Of a DNA stretch of 27,771 nt, positions 7,446-14,780 are shown piece by piece. A program made the position numbers and the translations under genes. Each line of letters opens with the position of its first letter. Position 1 is the first letter of the stretch. Source of the DNA: Flavobacteriaceae bacterium (GTDB lineage: Bacteria; Bacteroidota; Bacteroidia; Flavobacteriales; Flavobacteriaceae). Where the stretch lies: assembly GCA_021151665.1 (NCBI GenBank), contig JAGKWW010000038.1, forward strand, positions 1 through 27,771, in the 5' to 3' direction. The notes below the pieces were generated by a model. The model was not told the DNA's origin and searched no databases. It was given only the letters and a program-made list of their open reading frames with translations.

Positions 7446-8270
7446 ATGTCAGTTAGAAAATTAAAACCTATTACCCCGGGTCAGCGTTTTAGAGTTGTGA
7501 ATAGCTTTGACACTATTACAACTGATAAGCCGGAGCGTTCATTGATCGCACCGAAAAAAAACTCAGGCGGTAGAAATAGTCAAGGAAAAATGACCATGCG
7601 TTACACAGGCGGTGGTCACAAGCAAAAGTATCGTATCATTGATTTCAAAAGGACTAAAGCAGGCGTTCCTGCAACCGTGAAAACAATTGAGTACGATCCA
7701 AACCGTTCGGCATTCATTTCCCTATTGTATTATGCTGATGGTGCTAAAACTTATGTAATCGCACAAAACGGATTGCAAGTAGGACAAACTGTAACTTCTG
7801 GTGAAGGTGCTGCTCCTGAAATCGGGAACACACTGCCTTTAAGCAAAATTCCTCTTGGAACTGTTATATCTTGTATTGAACTACGTCCGGGCCAGGGTGC
7901 TGTTATAGCGCGTAGCGCCGGTACTTTTGCACAGTTAATGGCAAGGGATGGTAAATATGCTACTATCAAGATGCCTTCAGGCGAGACAAGGCTTATCCTT
8001 CTTACCTGTATGGCTACTATCGGAGCAGTTTCCAACTCAGACCACCAGCTTGTTGTATCCGGTAAAGCGGGTAGGTCAAGGTGGTTAGGCAGAAGGCCGA
8101 GGACAAGACCGGTAGCAATGAACCCTGTAGATCACCCGATGGGTGGTGGTGAAGGACGCTCTTCAGGAGGTCACCCACGCTCAAGGAAAGGTCTTCCGGC
8201 TAAAGGTTACAGGACTCGTTCTAAAGTTAACCCAAGTAATAAGTATATCATAGAACGTAGAAAAAAATAA
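7446..8270 (+). CDS. rplB: 50S ribosomal protein L2 (uL2)
   Basis: One of the largest and most conserved 50S proteins, needed for subunit association and peptidyl transferase function; 274 residues. Seen: the N-terminal basic region with KNSGGRNSQGKMTMRYTGGG, the OB-like middle domain, and the C-terminal NPVDHPMGGGEGRSSGGHP (about residues 223-241) carrying the conserved histidine close to the peptidyl transferase centre. Ten bases to rpsS. Confidence 0.98.
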   Translation: MSVRKLKPITPGQRFRVVNSFDTITTDKPERSLIAPKKNSGGRNSQGKMTMRYTGGGHKQKYRIIDFKRTKAGVPATVKTIEYDPNRSAFISLLYYADGAKTYVIAQNGLQVGQTVTSGEGAAPEIGNTLPLSKIPLGTVISCIELRPGQGAVIARSAGTFAQLMARDGKYATIKMPSGETRLILLTCMATIGAVSNSDHQLVVSGKAGRSRWLGRRPRTRPVAMNPVDHPMGGGEGRSSGGHPRSRKGLPAKGYRTRSKVNPSNKYIIERRKK

Positions 8271-8280
8271 GAAGTAAGAT

Positions 8281-8559
8281 ATGGCACGTTCATTAAAGAA
8301 AGGACCTTTCGTTCACTATAAATTAGATAAGAAAGTTCAGGAAAATATCGAGAAGGGCAACAAAGGTGTTGTTAAGACATGGTCTCGCGCCTCTATGATC
8401 ACCCCGGATTTTGTTGGACAAACTATCGCAGTTCACAACGGTCGCCAGTTCGTACCGGTGTATGTAACAGAGAACATGGTAGGTCATAAATTAGGAGAAT
8501 TTTCGCCGACACGCTCTTTCAGGGGCCACGCCGGTGCTAAAAATAAAGGTAAAAAATAA
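8281..8559 (+). CDS. rpsS: 30S ribosomal protein S19 (uS19)
   Basis: 30S head protein that pairs with S13 at the intersubunit bridge; 92 residues, normal length. MARSLKKGPFVHYKL and the C-terminal KLGEFSPTRSFRGHAG are family signatures. Nine bases to rplV. Confidence 0.98.
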   Translation: MARSLKKGPFVHYKLDKKVQENIEKGNKGVVKTWSRASMITPDFVGQTIAVHNGRQFVPVYVTENMVGHKLGEFSPTRSFRGHAGAKNKGKK

Positions 8560-8568
8560 TAAGAAGCT

Positions 8569-8982
8569 ATGGGAGTTCGTAAAAGAGAAAGAGCAGAGCA
8601 GATTAAAGAAGCTAACAAGCAAATCGCATTTGCCAAGCTGAATAACTGCCCTACTTCACCCAGGAAAATGCGCATCGTTGCAGACCTAGTAAGGGGACAG
8701 AAAGTAGAATTAGCTCTTAATATACTAAAGTTCAACAGTAAGGAAGCTTCTCGCAAGCTTGAAAAACTGCTTCTTTCTGCTATCAACAACTGGCAGCAGA
8801 AGAACAGCGAAGAGAGCCTTGAGGAAGCAGGCCTGTTTGTAAAAGAGATCAGGGTAGACGGCGGCATGATGCTAAAAAGGCTAAGGCCGGCGCCACAAGG
8901 TCGCGCTCACAGGATAAGAAAGCGTTCTAACCACGTAACTATCGTGCTTGGAGCCATTAACAATAACACACAAAGCAATTAA
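8569..8982 (+). CDS. rplV: 50S ribosomal protein L22 (uL22)
   Basis: 23S rRNA-binding protein with a beta-hairpin that narrows the exit tunnel, the place of macrolide-resistance changes in other bacteria; 137 residues. The conserved NCPTSPRKMRIVADLVRG (about 25-42) and the hairpin RLRPAPQGRAHRIRKRSNH (about 105-123) are intact with no insertion or deletion apparent. The N-terminal extension MGVRKRERAEQIKEANKQ is usual in Bacteroidota. Eight bases to rpsC. Confidence 0.98.
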   Translation: MGVRKRERAEQIKEANKQIAFAKLNNCPTSPRKMRIVADLVRGQKVELALNILKFNSKEASRKLEKLLLSAINNWQQKNSEESLEEAGLFVKEIRVDGGMMLKRLRPAPQGRAHRIRKRSNHVTIVLGAINNNTQSN

Positions 8983-8990
8983 TAAACGGT

Positions 8991-9737
8991 ATGGGACAAA
9001 AGACAAATCCAATAGGAAATCGCCTTGGTATCATCAGGGGTTGGGATTCTAACTGGTATGGTGGTAATGATTACGGCGATAAGCTTGCCGAAGATCACAA
9101 GATCCGTAAGTACATCCATGCCCGTTTATCAAAAGCGAGTGTATCAAAAGTAATCATCGAGAGGACTTTGAAGCTTGTAACCGTTACTATCACCACTGCA
9201 CGTCCGGGTATTATCATCGGTAAAGGCGGCCAGGAGGTAGACAAGCTGAAAGAAGAACTTAAGAAAATTACAGACAAAGAGGTTCAGATCAACATCTTTG
9301 AAATCAAAAGGCCGGAGCTTGACGCTTACCTTGTAGGTACAAGCATTGCCCGTCAGATTGAAAGCCGTATCTCTTACAGGAGGGCTATCAAAATGGCTAT
9401 CGCTGCCGCTATGCGTATGAACGCAGAAGGTGTAAAAGTGATGATTTCAGGCCGTCTTAACGGTGCTGAAATGGCGCGTTCTGAGATGTTCAAAGAAGGT
9501 CGTATTCCTCTATCAACTTTCCGTGCCGATATTGATTATGCACTGGCAGAAGCTCACACTACTTACGGTAGGATGGGTATCAAAGTGTGGATCATGAAAG
9601 GTGAGGTTTACGGTAAAAGGGATCTTTCTCCGTTAGTTGGAATGGATAAAAAACAATCCAAACCATCAGGATCCCAGGGAGGCAAACCGCAGGATGGCGG
9701 CAGGCCTGGTAAACCAAACCAGCGCAAAAGAAAGTAA
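8991..9737 (+). CDS. rpsC: 30S ribosomal protein S3 (uS3)
   Basis: 30S head protein at the mRNA entry tunnel with helicase-associated function; 248 residues. Seen: MGQKTNPIGNRLGIIRGWDS at the start, a type II KH domain with GIIIGKGGQEVDKL (about 73-86), and the C-terminal domain with SGRLNGAEMARSE. After about residue 218 there is a basic, glycine- and proline-rich tail, low in complexity, that is variable in the family. Twenty bases to rplP. Confidence 0.98.
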   Translation: MGQKTNPIGNRLGIIRGWDSNWYGGNDYGDKLAEDHKIRKYIHARLSKASVSKVIIERTLKLVTVTITTARPGIIIGKGGQEVDKLKEELKKITDKEVQINIFEIKRPELDAYLVGTSIARQIESRISYRRAIKMAIAAAMRMNAEGVKVMISGRLNGAEMARSEMFKEGRIPLSTFRADIDYALAEAHTTYGRMGIKVWIMKGEVYGKRDLSPLVGMDKKQSKPSGSQGGKPQDGGRPGKPNQRKRK

Positions 9738-9757
9738 TCTTAAACTAAAAGAGAAAA

Positions 9758-10177
9758 ATGTTACAGCCTAAAAGAACAAAATACCGTAAGGTACAGAAAG
9801 GTAAGATGAAGGGCGTATCCCAAAGGGGCCACGAGCTTTCTAACGGAATGTTTGGAATCAAATCGATGGATTCATCTTTTATTACTTCCCGCCAGATCGA
9901 GGCTGCCCGTATTGCTGCAACCCGTTACATGAAAAGGGAAGGCCAGCTGTGGATCAAGATTTTCCCGGACAAGCCTATCACCAAAAAGCCTCTTGAGGTA
10001 CGTATGGGTAAAGGTAAAGGTGCAGTTGAATATTGGGCTGCAGTTGTTAAGCCGGGAAGAATTATGTTTGAAGTAGGAGGCGTGCCGCTATCGGTAGCCA
10101 AAGAGGCACTTCGCCTTGCGGCCCAGAAACTTCCTGTAAAAACTAAGTTTATCGTTGCCAGGGATTTCGAGGCATAA
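9758..10177 (+). CDS. rplP: 50S ribosomal protein L16 (uL16)
   Basis: Late-assembly 50S protein near the A-site tRNA; 139 residues. MLQPKRTKYRKVQKGKMKG and PLEVRMGKGKGAVEYW are diagnostic. The arginine in VRMGKGKG is the one hydroxylated by the YcfD/RoxA oxygenase in E. coli; it is present here. Eleven bases to rpmC. Confidence 0.98.
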   Translation: MLQPKRTKYRKVQKGKMKGVSQRGHELSNGMFGIKSMDSSFITSRQIEAARIAATRYMKREGQLWIKIFPDKPITKKPLEVRMGKGKGAVEYWAAVVKPGRIMFEVGGVPLSVAKEALRLAAQKLPVKTKFIVARDFEA

Positions 10178-10188
10178 TCTAAATTATT

Positions 10189-10380
10189 ATGAAACAGTCA
10201 GAAATAAAAGATCTATCTGCAGCTGAGTTGCAAAGCAAACTTGGTGAGCTACAGAAAACATATGCCGACCTAAAATCAGCTCACGCTATTTCACCTATCG
10301 AGAACCCGCTTCAGATCCGTTCTGTACGCAGGTCTATCGCCAGGGTAGCAACCGAGCTTAGCAAAAGAGAGTTACAATAA
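10189..10380 (+). CDS. rpmC: 50S ribosomal protein L29 (uL29)
   Basis: Small two-helix protein near the tunnel exit, beside L23; 63 residues. MKQSEIKDLSAAELQSKLGE, then NPLQIRSVRRSIARV, is the family pattern. Its place between L16 and S17 is the universal order. Eighteen bases to rpsQ. Confidence 0.97.
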   Translation: MKQSEIKDLSAAELQSKLGELQKTYADLKSAHAISPIENPLQIRSVRRSIARVATELSKRELQ

Positions 10381-10398
10381 TTGTATCCAAGCTGAAAG

Positions 10399-10659
10399 AT
10401 GGAAGAAAAAAGAAACTTAAGGAAAGAACGTATAGGTGTAGTTACAAGCAACAAGATGGAGAAATCTATCGTGGTATCGCAAACTACAAGGGTAAAGCAC
10501 CCATTATATGGAAAGTTCGTGTTGAAAACTAAGAAATATGTTGCACACGACGAAAAGAACGACTGTAACGTTGGTGATACAGTAAGGATCATGGAAACAC
10601 GTCCTTTGAGCAAAACCAAATGTTGGAGGTTAGTTGAAATCATTGAAAGAGCGAAGTAA
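10399..10659 (+). CDS. rpsQ: 30S ribosomal protein S17 (uS17)
   Basis: Primary 16S rRNA-binding OB-fold protein; 86 residues. RKERIGVVTSNKMEKSIVV at the start and the conserved HPLYGKFVLKTKKY and RPLSKTKCWRLVEI segments identify it. Only two bases separate its stop from the rplN ATG. Confidence 0.97.
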   Translation: MEEKRNLRKERIGVVTSNKMEKSIVVSQTTRVKHPLYGKFVLKTKKYVAHDEKNDCNVGDTVRIMETRPLSKTKCWRLVEIIERAK

Positions 10660-10661
10660 TT

Positions 10662-11030
10662 ATGGTACAACAGGAATCTAGACTAAAAGTAGCAGACAAC
10701 ACGGGAGCTAAAGAAGTTTTAACTATCCGTGTATTAGGGGGAACGAAAAGACGTTACGCCTCTGTTGGAGATAAAATCGTAGTATCTATCAAAGATGCAA
10801 CACCAAACGGAAACGTTAAGAAAGGTGCTGTTTCTACTGCGGTTGTTGTACGTACCAAAAAAGAAGTGCGCCGTGCTGACGGATCATACATCAGGTTTGA
10901 CGATAACGCTTGCGTATTGCTAAACGCTGCCGGTGAGATGAGGGGTACACGTGTTTTTGGTCCTGTAGCAAGGGAACTTCGTGAGAAGCAATTCATGAAA
11001 ATTGTATCATTGGCACCTGAAGTGCTTTAA
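10662..11030 (+). CDS. rplN: 50S ribosomal protein L14 (uL14)
   Basis: 23S rRNA-binding protein at the subunit interface and the docking site of RsfS in other bacteria; 122 residues, the standard length. MVQQESRLKVADNTGAKE and the C-terminal FGPVARELREKQFMKIVSLAPEVL are diagnostic. First gene of the classic spc order, with no separate promoter seen. Nine bases to rplX. Confidence 0.98.
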   Translation: MVQQESRLKVADNTGAKEVLTIRVLGGTKRRYASVGDKIVVSIKDATPNGNVKKGAVSTAVVVRTKKEVRRADGSYIRFDDNACVLLNAAGEMRGTRVFGPVARELREKQFMKIVSLAPEVL

Positions 11031-11039
11031 TTCTTAAAG

Positions 11040-11354
11040 ATGATGAAGCTAAAAATTAAATCAGGAGACACCGTAAGGGTTATCGCCGGAGACCACAAAG
11101 GTGCCGAAGGTAAAGTAGTGCGTGTTCTTACAGATAAAAACAAAGCGATCGTAGAAGGCGTGAACATGGTGTCTAAGCACACTAAGCCAAGCGCTAAAAA
11201 CCCTCAGGGTGGTATCGTGAAAAAAGAAGCTCCTATCCACATTTCTAACATCGCGCTTGTAGACCCTAAAACAAAAGAGACTACAAGGACAGGTGTAAGG
11301 ACAGAAGGAGATAAGAAAGTGAGATTTTCAAAAAAATCTAATCAAGTACTATAG
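11040..11354 (+). CDS. rplX: 50S ribosomal protein L24 (uL24)
   Basis: Assembly initiator that binds the 5' end of 23S rRNA; 104 residues. A KOW motif is seen at about residues 8-35 (GDTVRVIAGDHKGAEGKVV), followed by GVNMVSKHTKPSAKNPQGGIV. Two ATG codons in tandem (11040 and 11043) make the start ambiguous by one residue. The stop ends two bases before the rplE ATG. Confidence 0.97.
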   Translation: MMKLKIKSGDTVRVIAGDHKGAEGKVVRVLTDKNKAIVEGVNMVSKHTKPSAKNPQGGIVKKEAPIHISNIALVDPKTKETTRTGVRTEGDKKVRFSKKSNQVL

Positions 11355-11356
11355 TG

Positions 11357-11908
11357 ATGGCTTATATACCAAGATTAAAACAGGAATATAGGGAGCGGGT
11401 TGTACCTGCCCTTAAAGAAGAGTTCGGCTATAAAAACGTAATGCAGGTTCCTAAACTTGAAAAAATCGTTTTGAGCCGTGGTGTTGGCGCCGCTGTATCT
11501 GATAAGAAACTTATCGACTATGCAGTAGAAGAGCTTACAAAAATCACCGGCCAGAAGGCGGTATCTACCATCTCTAAGAAAGACGTTGCGTCTTTCAAAC
11601 TTAGGAAAGGTATGCCAATCGGTGCCAAAGTAACCCTTCGTGGCGAAAGGATGTATGAATTCCTTGACAGGCTTATCACTGCAGCGCTTCCACGCGTTCG
11701 TGACTTTGGCGGTATCAAAGCTACAGGCTTTGATGGCAGGGGTAACTATAACCTGGGTGTTACAGAGCAAATCATTTTCCCTGAAATTGATATTGACAAA
11801 GTAAACAAAATTGCAGGTTTTGATATTACCTTTGTGACCACTGCGCAAACCGATAAAGAAGCGAAGTCGCTATTGGCAGAATTAGGTTTACCTTTTAAAA
11901 AGAATTAA
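11357..11908 (+). CDS. rplE: 50S ribosomal protein L5 (uL5)
   Basis: 5S rRNA-binding protein of the central protuberance; 183 residues. I chose the ATG at 11357 (MAYIPRLKQEYRERVVPAL), the family start, over a GTG at 11354 that overlaps the rplX stop. LRKGMPIGAKVTLRGERMYEFLDRL and the C-terminal GFDITFVTTAQTDKEAKSLL are diagnostic. Three bases to rpsN, so the L24-L5-S14 junctions are among the tightest of the cluster. Confidence 0.97.
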   Translation: MAYIPRLKQEYRERVVPALKEEFGYKNVMQVPKLEKIVLSRGVGAAVSDKKLIDYAVEELTKITGQKAVSTISKKDVASFKLRKGMPIGAKVTLRGERMYEFLDRLITAALPRVRDFGGIKATGFDGRGNYNLGVTEQIIFPEIDIDKVNKIAGFDITFVTTAQTDKEAKSLLAELGLPFKKN

Positions 11909-11911
11909 GAC

Positions 11912-12181
11912 ATGGCTAAAGAATCAATGAAAGCCCGTGAGGTAAAAAGGGCAGCTCTTGTAGCAAAATATGCTGAGAAAAGAAAAGCTCTTCTTGAAGC
12001 CGGCGATTACGAAGGCCTTCAGAAACTTCCTAAAAATGCTTCACCTGTACGCCAGCACAACCGTTGCAAGCTTACAGGAAGGCCAAGGGGCTACATGCGC
12101 CAGTTTGGTATTTCTCGTGTTACTTTCCGTGAAATGGCAAACAACGGCCTTATACCAGGTGTGAAAAAATCAAGCTGGTAA
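11912..12181 (+). CDS. rpsN: 30S ribosomal protein S14 (uS14), long zinc-free form
   Basis: 30S head assembly protein; 89 residues. This is the long form without the zinc knuckle: the CxxC pairs of the short zinc-binding form are absent and only one cysteine (in HNRCKLTGRPRGYMRQFG) is present. The C-terminal ISRVTFREMANNGLIPGVKKSSW is the invariant tail. It is followed by a 70-base gap, the second longest inside the cluster, that holds a strong hairpin before rpsH. Confidence 0.97.
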   Translation: MAKESMKAREVKRAALVAKYAEKRKALLEAGDYEGLQKLPKNASPVRQHNRCKLTGRPRGYMRQFGISRVTFREMANNGLIPGVKKSSW

Positions 12182-12199
12182 TAAATTTTAAGTTTAATT

Positions 12200-12237
12200 G
12201 GTATCAGGTTTGGCCCAATGGGCCGAAAACCGTTACC
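12200..12237 (+). promoter_or_regulatory. Stem-loop in the leader of rpsH
   Basis: In the 70-base rpsN-rpsH gap, GGTA (12200-12203), GGTTT (12207-12211) and GGCCC (12212-12216) pair in order with TACC (12234-12237), AAACC (12227-12231) and GGGCC (12220-12224) around the loop AAT, with small bulges. No T-run follows, so it is not a terminator. It ends 14 bases before the rpsH ATG, where a protein-binding or processing site could act. Its ligand is unknown; S8, the spc-operon repressor in E. coli, is a candidate by position only. Confidence 0.5.
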
Positions 12238-12251
12238 GCAATTTGATAATT

Positions 12252-12650
12252 ATGTATACAGATCCAATCGCGGATTATTTAACAAGGGTTAGGAATGCCG
12301 TAAGGGCCAACCACAAAGTAGTAGAGGTGCCAGCTTCTAACCTGAAAAAGGAGATCACCAAGATATTATTCGATCAGGGATATATCTTAAGCTACAAATT
12401 TGATGACAACGCCGTGCAAGGCACCATCAAGATCGCTCTTAAGTATGACAAAGAAACTAAAGAGCCGGTAATCAAGGATATCCAGAGAATCAGTAAACCA
12501 GGTCTACGTAAATACGCAGGCGCTTCATCACTTCCAAGAATCCTTAACGGACTTGGCGTAGCCATTGTGTCTACCTCAAAAGGGCTTATGACAGACAAGC
12601 AGGCAAGGCAACAGAATGTGGGCGGCGAAGTAATCTGCTACGTATACTAA
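12252..12650 (+). CDS. rpsH: 30S ribosomal protein S8 (uS8)
   Basis: Primary 16S rRNA-binding protein, 132 residues. The start is the ATG of MYTDPIADYLTRVRNAVRA, the universal N-terminus; a longer frame from a TTG at 12198 would translate the leader hairpin and is rejected. The conserved C-terminal segment GVAIVSTSKGLMTDKQARQ is intact. In E. coli S8 represses the spc operon by binding mRNA near rplE; here a hairpin lies directly upstream of rpsH instead. Eighteen bases to rplF. Confidence 0.98.
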   Translation: MYTDPIADYLTRVRNAVRANHKVVEVPASNLKKEITKILFDQGYILSYKFDDNAVQGTIKIALKYDKETKEPVIKDIQRISKPGLRKYAGASSLPRILNGLGVAIVSTSKGLMTDKQARQQNVGGEVICYVY

Positions 12651-12668
12651 TTTAAAAAGACTTAGACA

Positions 12669-13211
12669 ATGTCAAGAATAGGTAAAAACCCAATTGCAAT
12701 CCCGGCTGGCGTTACCGTAGAGGTAAACGGCAACGTGGTTACAGTAAAAGGTAAAAAAGGCCAGCTTACTCAGGATTTCGCTGATGTTACAGTAAAGATC
12801 GAGGATGGCCAGGTTTTGGTTGAGCGTTCTTCAGACCACAAAGACCACAGGTCTAAACACGGTCTTTACAGGTCGCTTATCAATAACATGATCACAGGTG
12901 TTTCTGAAGGCTTTACAAAAGAGCTTGAGCTTGTGGGTGTAGGTTACAGGGCTTCTAACCAGGGAAATAAACTGGATATCGCTCTTGGATTCTCTCACAA
13001 CATCGTTCTGGAGGTTGTTCCTGAAGTTACTGTAGAAACAGTATCTGAAAAAGGTAAGAACCCTATCATCAAACTTTCGTCTTTTGACAAACAACTTCTT
13101 GGGCAGGTTGCTGCAAAGATCCGTTCTTTCCGCAAGCCTGAGCCGTACAAAGGAAAAGGTGTTAAGTTTGTAGGTGAAGTATTAAGAAGAAAAGCAGGTA
13201 AATCAGCTTAA
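12669..13211 (+). CDS. rplF: 50S ribosomal protein L6 (uL6)
   Basis: Two-domain 23S rRNA-binding protein near the GTPase centre; 180 residues. MSRIGKNPIAIPAGVTVEV at the start and the C-terminal KPEPYKGKGVKFVGEVLRRKAGKSA are diagnostic. Eleven bases to rplR. Confidence 0.98.
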   Translation: MSRIGKNPIAIPAGVTVEVNGNVVTVKGKKGQLTQDFADVTVKIEDGQVLVERSSDHKDHRSKHGLYRSLINNMITGVSEGFTKELELVGVGYRASNQGNKLDIALGFSHNIVLEVVPEVTVETVSEKGKNPIIKLSSFDKQLLGQVAAKIRSFRKPEPYKGKGVKFVGEVLRRKAGKSA

Positions 13212-13222
13212 AAATTAAGATC

Positions 13223-13576
13223 ATGTCATTAAACAAATCTGAAAGAAGAATAAGAATTAAGCACAGGATCAGAAAGATCGTAAGCGGAACTGCATCTACT
13301 CCAAGGCTTTCTGTATTCAGGAGCAACAAAGAGATCTATGCCCAAGTTATTGACGATGTAAATGGTGTTACCATTGCATCTGCCTCATCAAGGGATAAAG
13401 ATGTTGCCAAAGGTGCTACAAACATTGAAACTGCAGCAGCAGTAGGAAAGGCTATCGCCGAGAAAGCCCTTAAGGCAGGTATAGAAACCATCGCTTTTGA
13501 CAGGGGTGGATACCTTTACCACGGACGTGTAAAATCATTAGCTGAAGGCGCAAGGGAAGCCGGACTTAAATTCTAA
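13223..13576 (+). CDS. rplR: 50S ribosomal protein L18 (uL18)
   Basis: 5S rRNA-binding protein of the central protuberance; 117 residues. The basic N-terminus SERRIRIKHRIRKIVSGTAS, then PRLSVFRSNKEIYAQVIDD and the tail FDRGGYLYHGRVKSLAEGAR, match the family well. Six bases to rpsE. Confidence 0.98.
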   Translation: MSLNKSERRIRIKHRIRKIVSGTASTPRLSVFRSNKEIYAQVIDDVNGVTIASASSRDKDVAKGATNIETAAAVGKAIAEKALKAGIETIAFDRGGYLYHGRVKSLAEGAREAGLKF

Positions 13577-13582
13577 GAAATT

Positions 13583-14107
13583 ATGTATCATAATTATAAA
13601 AACGTAGAAATAGTAAAGCCGAGCGGCCTTGAGCTTAAGGATCGTTTGGTTGCTGTAAATCGTGTTACCAAAGTTACAAAAGGTGGTAGGGCCTTCGGTT
13701 TTTCTGCCATTGTAGTGGTTGGTGATGAGAACGGTGTTGTAGGCCATGGCCTTGGTAAATCTAAAGACGTGTCTGAGGCTATTGCCAAAGCTGTTGAAGA
13801 TGCCAAGAAAAACCTGGTACGCATACCGCTTTCAGGACAATCTGTGCCGCATGAGCAAAAAGGTAAATTTGGTGGTGCACGCGTACTGCTAATGCCTGCT
13901 TCTCACGGTACCGGTGTAATTGCCGGTGGTGCAGTACGTTCTGTACTTGAATCTGTAGGTATTCACGATGTATTATCAAAATCTCAGGGATCATCTAACC
14001 CTCACAACGTTGTAAAAGCTACTTTTGATGCACTTCTTCAAATGAGGAGCGCAGTTACTGTAGCCAAGCAAAGGGGTATATCTCTTGATAAAGTATTCAA
14101 AGGTTAA
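13583..14107 (+). CDS. rpsE: 30S ribosomal protein S5 (uS5)
   Basis: 30S protein involved in decoding accuracy and mRNA unwinding; 174 residues. The N-terminal double-stranded-RNA-binding fold contains VNRVTKVTKGGRAFGFSAIVVVGD, and the C-terminal domain contains GTGVIAGGAVRSVLESVGI. The loop changed in spectinomycin-resistant mutants of other bacteria (around KGGRAFGF) shows no deletion. Twelve bases to rpmD. Confidence 0.98.
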   Translation: MYHNYKNVEIVKPSGLELKDRLVAVNRVTKVTKGGRAFGFSAIVVVGDENGVVGHGLGKSKDVSEAIAKAVEDAKKNLVRIPLSGQSVPHEQKGKFGGARVLLMPASHGTGVIAGGAVRSVLESVGIHDVLSKSQGSSNPHNVVKATFDALLQMRSAVTVAKQRGISLDKVFKG

Positions 14108-14119
14108 TTCAGGGAAATC

Positions 14120-14302
14120 ATGGGAAAAATAAAAGTAAAACAAGTTAAGAGCAAGATCAATTGTCCTCAAACGCAAAAACTTACGCTTGAGTCTCTTGGC
14201 CTTCGCAAGCTTGGACAGGTTGTTGAACATGATGCAACTCCTGCTATCCTTGGAATGGTAAACAAAGTTAAACACCTGGTTTCTGTAGAAGAGATCAACT
14301 AA
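14120..14302 (+). CDS. rpmD: 50S ribosomal protein L30 (uL30)
   Basis: Small 50S protein, 60 residues, normal bacterial length. GKIKVKQVKSKINCPQTQK, then LESLGLRKLGQVVEHD, is the family pattern. Some bacterial lineages lack it; here it is intact between S5 and L15. Twelve bases to rplO. Confidence 0.96.
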   Translation: MGKIKVKQVKSKINCPQTQKLTLESLGLRKLGQVVEHDATPAILGMVNKVKHLVSVEEIN

Positions 14303-14314
14303 CAAAATACACTC

Positions 14315-14767
14315 ATGGATTTAAGTAACTTACAACCTGCAGAAGGTTCGGTTCACAATAAAAACAAAAGGGTAGGCCGTGGTGAAGGCTCAGGCAAAGG
14401 CGGTACTGCCGCACGTGGCCACAAAGGTGCCAAGTCACGTTCAGGTTACTCTAAGAAGATTGGTTTTGAAGGTGGTCAGATGCCTTTGCAAAGGCGTGTT
14501 CCTAAATTCGGTTTCAAAAACATTAACCGTAAGGAGTATGCCGGTGTAAACCTTGACACGCTTCAGGCTCTTGTAGATAATGGTATGGTTACAGACACTG
14601 TAGATTTTGCAATGCTTGTAGACAACCGTCTTGCTACAAAAAATGAACAGGTAAAGATTTTAGGAAGAGGAGAGCTTAAGGCAAAACTAAAAGTAACTGC
14701 TCACAAATTTACTGCTGCTGCAAAAGCTGCCATCGAGGCTGCGGGCGGTGAGGCCGTAAGTTTATAA
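14315..14767 (+). CDS. rplO: 50S ribosomal protein L15 (uL15)
   Basis: Late-assembly 50S protein, 150 residues. The glycine- and arginine-rich N-terminal extension (RVGRGEGSGKGGTAARGHKG, about 21-40), then GFEGGQMPLQRRVPKFGF, identifies it. Thirteen bases to secY, the conserved spc order. Confidence 0.98.
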   Translation: MDLSNLQPAEGSVHNKNKRVGRGEGSGKGGTAARGHKGAKSRSGYSKKIGFEGGQMPLQRRVPKFGFKNINRKEYAGVNLDTLQALVDNGMVTDTVDFAMLVDNRLATKNEQVKILGRGELKAKLKVTAHKFTAAAKAAIEAAGGEAVSL

Positions 14768-14780
14768 TCTTTATACTCAG

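Noticed and set aside
12198..12251. N-terminal extension of S8 from a TTG
   Set aside because: It would translate the leader stem-loop; family proteins begin at MYTDPIADYLTR.
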